Assembly (NCBI GenBank): GCA_022701365.1
Contig: JAKUHH010000080.1
Coordinates: 622,436-686,435 of the forward strand
Source: Mycocentrospora acerina
Lineage: Eukaryota; Ascomycota; Dothideomycetes; Pleosporales
Direction of reading: 5' to 3'
DNA length: 64,000 nt
Below the pieces are notes generated by a model. The model did no database searches and had not been told where the DNA came from. It worked only from the letters and a program-made list of their open reading frames with translations. Within the stretch, counting starts at the first letter, position 1; every line of letters begins with the position of its first letter. Position numbers and translations under genes: made by a program. Of the stretch, positions 47,511-56,890 are shown piece by piece.

Positions 47511-48100
47511 ATTGTGCGTTGGGATTAGATGTGAAGATGACGATATTGTTAGCGGTTAGTTTAGAGGCTGCGATGAAACTTTGGCATAGCAGGCGTTGAT
47601 TGATGTGTTTTGGACAGGTCTGTTGTTGTAATAGATTATGGTTGTATGCATTAGATGAATGGATTCCCAACTCACACTCACTTGTTGCTGATATCTCCAC
47701 TAGCCTTACCTTCACCTCTACAAAGTATGCAGGGAGCTCAGCTTGCTGTTTGCATATGGCACTGTCACTTGAATGCTAGTAAATTCGTAAGACCTTTTTG
47801 TACGTACTCATACGCAGCACTCGATCTGTGTTTCTACATAGCTCTATGTAGTGTACACTAACACACAGTGCATTCTGTTCCTTCCTGCTACGAATTTGCG
47901 CCACTTTGCCCCACTGCACGGGCCTAATCAAACGATGAGGTGAAGTCACTCTCACCTTATAAGAATTTAATGACTATCTCGCGAGTTGGCGTTCAACTAC
48001 TTCACCACTTCTCACTGCCTCTCTATACAAACTTTGCTTCTGTTTACTCAACAACGGCCCTTGCTTCGGTTCTCTCCACGTCAGCTTCCTGATCGTCAAG
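47511..48100. promoter_or_regulatory. Promoter of the small secreted protein gene
   Basis: 590 bp upstream of the ATG at 48101. A TATAAGAA element lies at about 47957-47964, some 140 nt before the ATG. The 5' UTR is pyrimidine-rich. Confidence 0.45.
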
Positions 48101-48613
48101 ATGAAGTTCAGCACCATTGTCCTCAGCACTGTCAGTCTTGCGGGCTTCACTGCTGCACAGGACCTTCCCGAGCCTCACTTTCTTCCCCTCCATATCAACG
48201 GCGGTCACCCATTCCCGGGGGTGTCTACGATTCCGATTGTCAAGCCCTCAACTCCGCGCACCACTCTGATCACGAAGACGAAGCCTGTCAAGACTGGACG
48301 ATGGCCGAACCGTAAATTTCCACTCGGTCAGGGCGAGACGCCGATTTCCACTTCATCATGGGACGTGGACATGCTGCCTGTGCCTTCGGACTTTACTCCT
48401 AGGCTGCCTTTCACCACCAGGGCTGACTTTGACATTCTTCCCATCCCCTCTGATGAGCCTGAGATTTGGCTTCCGACTATCGCGGCTGCTGTTCATGCTC
48501 GTGTGCCTCCTCCTGAGTGGTTCTCGTCAAACGATGCTTCGTTCCCGTGGGCTGAGGAGACGGAGGTTGCGGGTGGGAAGTGTGCCATATCTCATACAGT
48601 GAGAAAAGCTTAG
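48101..48613 (+). CDS. Small secreted protein, unknown function
   Basis: Single exon, 170 residues. The signal peptide is clear (MKFSTIVLSTVSLAGFTAAQ, cut about residue 19-20). The mature protein is rich in Pro, Thr and Ser. It contains a duplicated motif, DVDMLPVPSD and DFDILPIPSD, about 30 residues apart, and only one Cys near the C-terminus (GGKCAIS), so it is not a disulfide-rich effector of the common type. A basic stretch, RTTLITKTKPVKTGRWPNRK, might contain a KR-type processing site. I know no family for it. Its size and secretion make it an effector-like or cell-surface candidate, but that is inference. The last ~10 codons could alternatively be removed by a 3' intron. Confidence 0.7.
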   Translation: MKFSTIVLSTVSLAGFTAAQDLPEPHFLPLHINGGHPFPGVSTIPIVKPSTPRTTLITKTKPVKTGRWPNRKFPLGQGETPISTSSWDVDMLPVPSDFTPRLPFTTRADFDILPIPSDEPEIWLPTIAAAVHARVPPPEWFSSNDASFPWAEETEVAGGKCAISHTVRKA

Positions 48614-49396
48614 CGGTATGGTAGTAAATTTTTTTCTGGATGATGTTTCTAATTGCTTCCTGTAGCTCGACATGTGGACCGGCCGCTCGATTGCTGTAGG
48701 CATGGAACCTCCAAAGCGGACAGGAAGGCATGAGATGAATGAGAGGGAAAAAGTGAATGGAACATGTTCGGTAGATCTGAAATGACGAACTCCCATCGAC
48801 GATATGACAGAGGGAATGTTCAGATTTCATTTGAAAAAAAACCATGTGACAGAGTAGAACAGACAGGCCACCAGTATAATCACTCACTTTCTGCTGTAGC
48901 CGGCTATCAGTCTGCTCGAACAATTAAAAGCATTGCAAAACATGTGCTTCTTCCGTGTTCTCAGACAAAGGCGTGTTCCCACCATGCCTTTGACGGGCCC
49001 CTGATACTGATACATTATCCAGCGCCATGCTTGACGGCACAAGCAACACGACTGCTGGCGACCCACCTGATGGTCGTGTCAGAGACCGAGGCTTTGCAAG
49101 AGGAAATTAAGTCACGCAGCCGATTAGTGAATCGTGAATGGTCGCAAGTCCCAAAGCGTTTACCTCGGCTGTCGAAGCCAGGCGGACCGAATCGCCAGCA
49201 GAGTGACGTTCTCACAAGCCAAACGGTCCCCAACATGTCTCCGCATCCTGATCGTGGAGAAGTTCTCCACGCTCCTTGAAACCCTTGCATTCCCCATCTT
49301 GCCATTGTGCGTTTTGAAGTTTTTGCTCCCAACGACGTGCCCTTGTCGCCCTCTTTTTTTTTGAACGAGCCAACCGCCGACTCTCCTCTCCTCTCC
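48614..49396. promoter_or_regulatory. Intergenic region upstream of the carrier gene
   Basis: About 780 bp. The distal part is the 3' flank of the secreted-protein gene. From about 49350 it becomes a CT-rich promoter tract that leads into the 10-bp repeat at 49397. No other element is seen. Confidence 0.4.
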
Positions 49397-49441
49397 TTGA
49401 CTATACTCGACTATCCTTGACTCTCCTCGACTCTACTCGAC
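49397..49441 (+). repeat. 10-bp tandem repeat in the 5' leader of the carrier gene
   Basis: Four and a half units of period exactly 10 with consensus T(T/C)GACT(A/C)T(A/C)C: 49397-49406, 49407-49416, 49417-49426, 49427-49436 and a partial unit ending at 49441. It ends three bases before the start codon at 49445, so it lies in the 5' UTR or core promoter. It grows out of a simpler CTCTCCTCTC tract. Confidence 0.8.
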
Positions 49442-49444
49442 AAC

Positions 49445-50597
49445 ATGTCTGACGTGCAGGAGAAGGCGCAAGAGAAGCTTGCCGAGTCGACGCAGGCGCT
49501 GCCCCAGAGCACCGTGGCCCAGCAGAGCGACAATGTTGCGCATGCGCTTGCTGGCGCTGGAGGCGGACTGCTGTCCATGGCTCTGACGTGAGTGATGCCG
49601 GGCGGCCTCACGGGTGCTCTCGCTGACGCATGCATGCAGCTACCCCCTCATCACCCTCTCCACACGCGCCCAGGTCGAGTCCAAACGCGCCCAGCTCTCC
49701 ACACTCGACGCCGCCCGTCGTATTGTCAACCGCGAAGGCGTCGCTGGTCTGTATGCGGGCCTCGACAGCGCCCTCTTCGGCATCAGCGTCACCAACTTTG
49801 TCTACTACTACTGTACGCCCGCCCCGCCCACATTCCCACCACGCACAGCCCCGTGCTAACTACACAAAGGGTACGAATGGACGCGCTCCTTCTTCGAGAA
49901 GGCTGCCATCAAGGCCGGCCGCGCCTCGATGAAGCTCACAACCGTTGAGTCGATGCTTGCGGGCGCCCTCGCCGGCAGCGCAACCGTCCTCATCACGAAC
50001 CCCATCTGGGTCATCAACACGCGCATGACGGCCCGCAAGTCGCAGTCCAACGAGGCTGTCCTGCCAGGCGGCGCCCCGGCAAAGGCTCCGTCCACGCTCA
50101 GCACGCTCCTTGCGCTGCTGCGCGACGAGGGCCCCTTGCGCCTGTGGACGGGCGTCATGCCCGCCCTTGTGCTGGTCATCAACCCCATTCTGCAGTACAC
50201 GGTGTTTGAGCAGATGAAGCAGTATCTCGAGAAGAGGAGGAGGGTTACGCCCAAGGATGCGTTTTACCTGGGCGCATTGGGCAAGCTGCTTGCAACGAGC
50301 ATCACGTACCCGTATATTACGATCAAGAGCAGGATGCATGTTGCGAGCAAGGATGGACCGAGGGACGACATGTTGACGACGTTCCGGAGGATCATCAAGG
50401 AGGAGGGTTACACTGGGTTGTACGGAGGTACGTTGATGTGGCTTTCAATTGTTATCGGTGGGTTAGATGCTAATCGCTTGACAGGTATCGGACCCAAGGT
50501 CACGCAGAGTGTCATCACGGCTGCGTTCTTGTTCGCGTTCAAGGATGTGCTATACGCATACACCGTGCAGGCACGAAAGAAGCTCGCTCGTGCGTAA
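49445..50597 (+). CDS. Mitochondrial-carrier family protein, peroxisomal adenine-nucleotide carrier type
   Basis: Four exons: 49445-49587, 49640-49812, 49870-50427 and 50485-50597, giving 328 residues, all phases consistent. Three carrier repeats are present, each with its signature: YPLITLSTRAQVE (after exon 1), NPIWVINTRM (second) and YPYITIKSRM (third), with six membrane helices. The P-x-x-x-x-x-R pattern replaces the classic acidic residue of the first repeat with Thr, as in PMP47/Ant1. This points to the peroxisomal ATP/AMP carrier group, which supplies ATP for fatty-acid activation inside peroxisomes. A generic mitochondrial carrier is the alternative. Exon 1 encodes a polar N-terminal extension and the first helix. 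The coding strand is C-rich up to ~50160 and purine-rich afterwards. Confidence 0.88.
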
Positions 50598-51031
50598 ATC
50601 ACGACCGACACCAGTGTTATCAGACACAGTAATAGGATCCTGTGAAGCCGGAACGACACGGAAAGAGGTGGGCTACAATATTGATACCAGGAAGGATGAA
50701 TGACCCCTTGTAAGAAGCCGAATGCGATAGGAAAGACATATGTATGTAAAGAGTTGGGACTGCTGTTTGTACGATATATACCCCAAGTATACATGCACGA
50801 CTTTTGTTTGGACAAATACTCCCTCATTTCACACTTCATCTGTATGCTGACCCACTGACGGAACACACTGCCGCAACTCCGCTGCATGCCATGCCGCCGC
50901 GGGGCTCCACACTCCACATATGCCATCCCACCATTAACCTTCCCCGCATAGCCGTCCAAACACCCCCCCAAACAACCCAAATATAAGACTCTCATCCTCT
51001 CCCTCCCACCCAACATGCCACCCCCCGCACC
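50598..51031. promoter_or_regulatory. Promoter of the Gfo/Idh dehydrogenase gene
   Basis: 434 bp. An AATATAAG TATA-like element sits at about 50979-50986, roughly 50 nt before the ATG at 51032. Another ATG at 51015 precedes the start in a different frame (see the separate uORF entry). Confidence 0.5.
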
Positions 51032-51071
51032 ATGTCCTCCACCCCCTTCACCCTCCGCTGGGGCATCCTAG
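51015..51071 (+). promoter_or_regulatory. Upstream ORF overlapping the dehydrogenase start
   Basis: An ATG at 51015 opens an 18-codon frame, out of phase with the main gene, that ends at a TAG at about 51069-51071, past the main ATG at 51032. If the transcript starts upstream of 51015, scanning ribosomes would meet this ATG first (context CCAACATGC, moderate), which could lower translation of the dehydrogenase. Confidence 0.45.
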
Positions 51072-52180
51072 CCACCGGTCACATCGCCACCCGCTTCACC
51101 ACCGACCTCCTCATCCCGCCCAGCACCCGCTCCGTCACCGACATCCACCACGCCGTCACCGCCGCCGCATCCTCCTCCTCCCGCCCCCGCGCCGAAGCCT
51201 TTCTCCGCAGCGTCAACGCACCCCCCACCGCCACCCCGCACGCCTCCTACCACGCCCTCGCCCACGACCCAAACGTAGACATCATCTACATCGCCACCCC
51301 GCACTCTCTCCACTACGCAAACGCCCGCCTCTGCCTCGCAGCAGGCAAACACGTCCTCGTCGAGAAACCCGCAACAGTCAACGCCAAACAATGGGCTATC
51401 CTCACGCAGATCGCGCGCGAGAAGAAGCTCTTCCTCATGGAGGCAGTCTGGACGCGGTTTTTCCCGCTTTCCGCCGAGATTGTCGATGTTGCGCGGAGTG
51501 GGCGGCTGGGCGAGGTGAAGCGCGTGTGGGCGGATTTTAGCGTCTGGAAGGATGTGCCTGTTGAGTATGGGCCGGAGAATCTGGGGGATCGCATGGTGAG
51601 TAAGGAGCTTGCTGGGGGGGTGTTGCTGGATCTTGGGGTGTATTGTCTTACGTGGGTGTTTATGGTGTTGTGGCACGGGAAGGAAAGGGTGAGCCCGAAG
51701 GTGGCCAGTGTGATGAGTTTGTTTGAGCCCACCGGGGTGGATGAGCAGACGAGTGTGGTGTTGGGGTTTGAGGGTGGGGCGCATGGGGTTGCTACTACGG
51801 GGATTGGCGTTGCGGGGGATGCGTCGCATGAGGTGGAGAGCTGGCCGGTGAGGATTCAAGGCACCAAAGGGGATTTGTGGGTCGGTGCGCCGTTGTATGC
51901 GCCAACGAGGTATAGGCTTGTTCCTGCGGAGAGTGAGGATAGGGCAAAGGTGGCGGATTTTGGGCATGAGACGGTTGAGAGGGGGATTCCGGGGGGTGGC
52001 TGGGGCATGTTTTGGGAGGCGGATGAGTGTGCGCGGTGTGTGAGGGATGGGAAGTTGGAGAGCGAGGTGATGGGGTGGGAAGAGACGGGAGAGGTTATGC
52101 GGGTTATGGATGAATGCCGACGGCAGGGGGGATTAGATTATGGGGAGAAGTTGGAGGGGGTGGAATATGTGGCGGAATGA
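51032..52180 (+). CDS. Gfo/Idh/MocA-type NAD(P)-dependent dehydrogenase (dihydrodiol/xylose dehydrogenase-like)
   Basis: Single exon, 382 residues. The N-terminal Rossmann fold starts at once: LRWGILATGHIATRF (8-22), with GxxxTGxIA in place of the usual G-x-G-x-x-G/A. The strand VDIIYIATPHSLH follows, then the family motif GKHVLVEKPATVN with the catalytic Lys of EKP. The C-terminal alpha/beta domain contains MEAVWTRFFP, GGVLLDLGVYCLTWV and GTKGDLWVG. MEAVW-RFFP and GG-LLD-GVY are typical of the trans-1,2-dihydrobenzene-1,2-diol / D-xylose dehydrogenase branch, so NADP-dependent sugar or diol oxidation in the cytosol is likely. The coding strand switches from strongly C-rich (first ~420 nt) to strongly G-rich. 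The gene converges on the NCS1 transporter with only 56 bp between the stop codons. Confidence 0.88.
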   Translation: MSSTPFTLRWGILATGHIATRFTTDLLIPPSTRSVTDIHHAVTAAASSSSRPRAEAFLRSVNAPPTATPHASYHALAHDPNVDIIYIATPHSLHYANARLCLAAGKHVLVEKPATVNAKQWAILTQIAREKKLFLMEAVWTRFFPLSAEIVDVARSGRLGEVKRVWADFSVWKDVPVEYGPENLGDRMVSKELAGGVLLDLGVYCLTWVFMVLWHGKERVSPKVASVMSLFEPTGVDEQTSVVLGFEGGAHGVATTGIGVAGDASHEVESWPVRIQGTKGDLWVGAPLYAPTRYRLVPAESEDRAKVADFGHETVERGIPGGGWGMFWEADECARCVRDGKLESEVMGWEETGEVMRVMDECRRQGGLDYGEKLEGVEYVAE

Positions 52181-52236
52181 AGAGGAGAGTCAGTGTTTAC
52201 TACAAAGTACTGTAGTATAGCTAAAAATAAAGGCTT

Positions 52237-53853
52237 TCACCGTCCGTATATCCTCATCTCCAACCACCGCAGTGGAACGTACAGCAACGCAGACAGCACC
52301 AGAGCAACCTCGAACCCAATATCACCGGTAGTTTTGGCGATAGGACCAACATACCAAATCTGGGACATGCTCGGAATAACAAGCCCAAAACTCAATACAC
52401 TTGCTGCAATCGCCGCAATTCCAGGGGGCAGTTTCTTCACATCGTCCCACGCCGTCTCGTCCTTTATGTAAGACGTGAAACTTCGTTGACGGAAGACAAT
52501 ATGCTCCATGACAACAACACCCGTAAACACCGCACTCCAGTACCCAATCAGCCCCAGGAAGTTCTCTAACGAGAGGAAGAAGCTCGTCGCTGCTTTGATC
52601 GACACGCCAACCACAATGGCAGTAAGTGGGATACTGAACAGTACTCTCGGGATGCGGAACAGCCACGGGACAAACATCTGCAGGTTAAGCGTGACGCTGT
52701 ACATTGTCGCGGAGAGATTGCCCAGCATACTGAATCCCAGTATGACAGTGACGAAACGCCCAAAGCCGCCAGCAGGGTGCAACATAGCAGCCAGCACACC
52801 GCTTGCAGCATTCTTGTCGTAACCCTCCTGCCAGGAAGGGACGTTTGCCACTGCCCCGCCCATTGCTGCTCCGAGTGTCATGAGGAGGATAGTCGGAAGT
52901 GCAAGTCCCGCGTAGGTGTAGGCAAAGATGCGGACCGGCGGTGCAGCGGGGGACATGTATGTTGAGAAATCACTAGCCAGCGCGCCCCAGGGCAGCATGA
53001 AACTTGCGACCAAGCCACCGAAGCTGAAGATTTGACTCGCGGTGGCGGCTGGCACTTCGGTTTGTTGACGCAGTTCCTTTGCGCCGCATCCAGCTGCGAT
53101 GGTTAGAGCGAGGAGTGCGGGGATCCATGCCCATCGCTCGTAAACATGTAGGACACGGAACCCGCAGAAGGAGATGAGTAGCGCGAGGACTGAGATGATG
53201 ACAATGCCTACGGTGGCGGATATCGTCTTGCCGTCCATTACGGCGGAGAGGGCCATGCCGCCGATGATGGCGTCGACGATGCAGAAACCTGTTAGGGTGG
53301 CCATGTTCAAGAGGATGACAATGGAGACGGGGTATTTTCCGAAAGAAAAGCGCGCGGAGATTAGTTGGCGCATTCCTGTTTTGGGGCCCCAGGTACAGAG
53401 GTAGGCGACGGGGAGAGTGGAGACCAGTGTGAAGAAGAGGATGATTAAAGCAGAGGAAAGAAGACTGAGGCCAAAGGATGAAGTGCCCACCATGCCGAAG
53501 GTCACACTAGGGGAGTCAGTATAGAATCGAAGGTTGGGAAGTTGTTACCAAAGTGACAATCCCCATTGTCATCCAGTTTGAAAGGTAAGAACTTACGGGA
53601 GAGGATTGCAACTCATGCAGAACCACAATGTAAAGATCTTCGAGTAGCTCGTCTCTGTTCTCTCTTCACGCGGGACAGGTGCTGCGCCTCGTAGTTCGAC
53701 ATCGCCTCGTGTCTCTAGAAGACTGAGTAGTCCTTGGAAACCTCCCGCTCTCGAATGCTTCCCAAAGTTCGTTTCAACTCCTGCTTCATCCACCTTTGCC
53801 AGCTTTGTATCGGTTGACGGGCGTCTCTCGACGTCCATTGCTGTGATCGTCAT
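52237..53853 (-). CDS. NCS1-family purine-cytosine permease (Fcy2-like)
   Basis: Two exons, 53853-53597 and 53506-52237, for 508 residues. The intron is 89 nt (GTAAGT...CCCTAG) and joins MSCNPLP to VTFGMVGTSSFGLS. The cytosolic N-terminus (1-75) ends in KIFTLWFCMSCNPLP at the first helix. About twelve membrane segments follow. The stretch LGAAMGGAVANVPSW and the pocket helix FGGLVASFMLPWGALASDFS match the fungal Fcy family. These are plasma-membrane proton symporters for cytosine, adenine, guanine or hypoxanthine. The specificity is not decided; an NCS1 for vitamin B6 or another base is possible. The gene is divergent from the MFS transporter. Confidence 0.88.
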
Positions 53854-54639
53854 CCTTGGCTACGTCCTTTGCTGATCTTGTTTCCAAATATAAGCTTTTT
53901 CTTTCCTAACTTCTTCAACTCAATACCCTGACTCTTTCTGAATCCTTCTCACCCTTCGCAATGTCAATATCCGATCCACGACGTTGGCCCACTTGAAACA
54001 GATCTTCCTTCTCGCCCAAGTTTAATGTCACAAGCCAAAGATAGCAGCATGTTTGACCGACGACTACCCTCGTGTGACTCCCCTGTTCGGTGGCGCATCA
54101 GAAAAAAACCCTTCTTCGACAAAAGTCCCGCGCCGGAAACGACCCGCAAAGCCGCAATTCGAGCCGATAGGCCCGATACCACTTTCCTCAACGGGGTCAC
54201 GTATCACGACGGGAATTGTCCTCTTCTGGTGCGCTAAGATCCATGGTGGTTATAAAGACTTATGTCACGTCAGAGGAATGCATGGGGCTCCCACTCGACG
54301 TCCACTTTACTCATCCGTTCTGTGCTGTCATTAGGCGAGATGCAACTGAACGTCAAAGAGATTCGTTGATCTGCTGGCTCGCTTATTTTGTGTGGGGTTA
54401 GCTTGTGCCGGGCGCAAGCAGCCGTCCGTCTCGACGTCTGGAACCATGTCAACGCCGACACAGGATAACATGGCCGACTCTCGCCGACCCTTGACCTCCA
54501 TCGGAGGCATTCTTTGGCCTACGGTACTCATTACTCCGAAAGGAACATGTAGTGTATCGGTTAAGATGAAGACGGCGTGGCTTTTGTTTTGAGGGGCAGA
54601 CTGCTCTTTCTCTCTGCATTCCTCTGTGACGTCGGCAGA
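53854..54639. promoter_or_regulatory. Divergent region between two transporter genes
   Basis: A shared 786-bp region between the NCS1 permease and the MFS transporter starts. Short frames on both strands have no signature. No TATA box or repeat is evident. Confidence 0.45.
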
Positions 54640-56175
54640 ATGAACCCCAATAGCGACGACAAGCAGCACCTCGGCGATGACGTCGAGAGTAGTGTACCTC
54701 AAGAAACTGGCTCCGTGGACGACGTGCCGTATAGTGTATACACGGCCAAGGAGAAGTGGTTGATCGTTGCTATGGTCGCGTTGGCGGGGTTCTACAGGTA
54801 CGTCAACCTGCAGATGAAGTGTATGAGCGATGGTGGTAGTGGTATACTGACAGCTCTTAGTCCTCTGCCCGCCAACATCTACTTCCCAGCCATACCAACC
54901 ATTGCCAAAGCCTTTGGAAAATCAATCGACACCATCAATCAAACAGTCACTGTGTACCTGGTCTTCCAGGGCATATCGCCCATGCTATGGGGCCCAATCA
55001 GCGACCGATATGGACGGCGACTAGTGTATCTCGGCTGCCTGAGCGTTCTTGTTGCTTCGAGCATTGGCATGGCGCTGTGCCCGACCGACCAGTTCTGGCT
55101 GCTCATGTTCTTGCGATGCTTCCAATCGGGAGGGAGTGCAAGTACTATTGCCCTTGGTGCTGGCGTCATCGGTGACATCTCCACTTCGAAAGAGAGAGGT
55201 GGCTACTTTGGCATGTTCAACCTGGGACCAATGTTGGCGCCTTGTATTGCCCCAGCTATGGGCGGAGCACTGTCGCAGGGGCTCGGATGGCGGTCCATCT
55301 TCTGGTCCATCGTCATTATGGTCGCTGTGTGTCTCCTCTGCATCGCACTATTCCTGCCGGAAACCCTCAGGTCCATTGCAGGAAATGGCAGCATACCAGT
55401 GCCGCGCCATTCACGGGCCCTTGTTCCAATTGTTGGCCGCAAAGCCGGTCGTGGGGAGTATGTCAGCGACCCGTCGCAAACAAAGTCCAGGCAATCCGTC
55501 AACCCCTTCGTACTGTTCACGTACCCAGACGTCATCGTCCTGCTCACATTTACCGGCCTTGTCTATGCGGTCAACTACACGATCACAGCGACGATATCTT
55601 CTGCCTTTGCAAGGATCTACCCCGATTTGTCCCAAACAGTACTTGGTCTTTGCTACCTCCCCACCGGAGCAGGAATGATCATCGGCAGCACCATGACCGG
55701 CAAAATGCTCGATTGGGAGTACGCACGTATCAAGGCCAAACTCGGCGAGAACTTCACAATCGAGTACGCACGTCTACGCATCATGCCATTCTACCTCGCC
55801 TTATTCGTCGTCTGTGTCGTTGCCTGGGGTTGGGCGATCCATGCAAAAGCACACATTGCTGTCCCGCTCATTCTCGGCGTCATTTTGGGCTGGACATCAA
55901 TGGGCATCCTGAACACAACAATGACTCTCAACATTGACATCCTGCAATCACGCAGTTCAGGTGCCACTGCATGCACAAACTTTGTCCGCTGCTCGCTGGC
56001 GGCAATTCTTATTTCCGTTATTGACCGCATGACGAATGCTTGGGGCGACGGCTGGACGTACACATTCTGGGGCGGCATCTGCGCGCTGCTGCTCCCGCTC
56101 ATGCTGCTTGAAATAAAGAAGGGACCAAAGTGGAGGATGAAAAGAGAAGCTGAGGAGAAGGAAGCGCAGTCTTGA
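54640..56175 (+). CDS. MFS transporter, DHA1 drug:H+ antiporter type
   Basis: Two exons, 54640-54797 and 54861-56175, for 490 residues. The 63-nt intron (GTACGT...CTCTTAG) is a multiple of three and has no in-frame stop, but splicing gives the family sequence GFYSPLPANIYFPAIPTIA and is clearly right. Twelve membrane helices are visible. The DHA1 motifs are GPISDRYGRRLVYLG (motif A, loop 2-3), RCFQSGGSASTIALGAGVIG (helix 4-5, the drug-antiporter region) and NLGPMLAPCIAPAMGGAL (motif C of antiporters). The central loop is polar and basic. Such proteins export toxic compounds, polyamines or secondary metabolites at the plasma membrane. No biosynthetic gene lies nearby, so general efflux is more likely than export of a cluster product. 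The start is the first ATG in frame. Confidence 0.9.
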   Translation: MNPNSDDKQHLGDDVESSVPQETGSVDDVPYSVYTAKEKWLIVAMVALAGFYRYVNLQMKCMSDGGSGILTALSPLPANIYFPAIPTIAKAFGKSIDTINQTVTVYLVFQGISPMLWGPISDRYGRRLVYLGCLSVLVASSIGMALCPTDQFWLLMFLRCFQSGGSASTIALGAGVIGDISTSKERGGYFGMFNLGPMLAPCIAPAMGGALSQGLGWRSIFWSIVIMVAVCLLCIALFLPETLRSIAGNGSIPVPRHSRALVPIVGRKAGRGEYVSDPSQTKSRQSVNPFVLFTYPDVIVLLTFTGLVYAVNYTITATISSAFARIYPDLSQTVLGLCYLPTGAGMIIGSTMTGKMLDWEYARIKAKLGENFTIEYARLRIMPFYLALFVVCVVAWGWAIHAKAHIAVPLILGVILGWTSMGILNTTMTLNIDILQSRSSGATACTNFVRCSLAAILISVIDRMTNAWGDGWTYTFWGGICALLLPLMLLEIKKGPKWRMKREAEEKEAQS

Positions 56176-56890
56176 GAGACTTGGCATTCCAAAAATACTT
56201 TCTTGCACATATTTGGGAGTCATGGAACTACGACATGCTAATTTTTGAAAAAATGAGAGATAGCGTTGGGATTTGAGCGACGAACAAAAGTTATATACCC
56301 CTAGTCGTAGATGCAGAGTAACAACAGACTTTGAAAGCAACCCTGTTCATCCTTGACATGCTCCTGCTTCATCATAGAAACAGCTCATACCACTAAGTGA
56401 AATACACCAATCCAGTAAATCATTCCTACCTCCTATAACAGTGAACCCCCTTCGATCTCATCATGTCTCCAAATATGTGTACATAACTCTTGAAACCTAC
56501 ACACTTGACTCGATCATCCATCATCCATTTATACATCCCAAATCCATCAACAGTATTGAATAATCGTTCCGCGCCGCTCATCCACAGCAATATATCAACA
56601 CAAAATTTCCTCGTCCTTCGTTTTGGCTTCTACCTTCCCCTCCTTCATCATGTACTAGCTCCAAACTATTACCAAGTCAAGGATACATACATTTGAAAAC
56701 TGAGCCATGATAATGCCGTCTATTGCTTGGTGCAGTATCCTTCTGGCTTATCGTCGTAGCGGTATTACCAGTCAGAGGGTAATGACTGAGTTTTGTGCCG
56801 CCAAGTTTGGGCATGGAGAGTGGTGTTTCTGGGGCAAGGAGGCAGATGTAATAGTTTATGTTCATCGGTATCGAGGTAAATGTCATTGTC
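56176..56890. other. 3' flanks of the MFS and NLR genes
   Basis: Between convergent genes, 715 bp. It is AT-rich and holds only short, featureless frames. No repeat was seen. Confidence 0.4.

Noticed and set aside
49856..50339. Two overlapping minus-strand frames of 132 and 159 codons
   Set aside because: Antisense to exon 3 of the carrier gene, which has all three carrier signatures.
51068..51967. Minus-strand 299-codon open frame
   Set aside because: Antisense shadow of the Gfo/Idh gene caused by its extreme base skew; the translation is repetitive His/Pro/Gly with no family.
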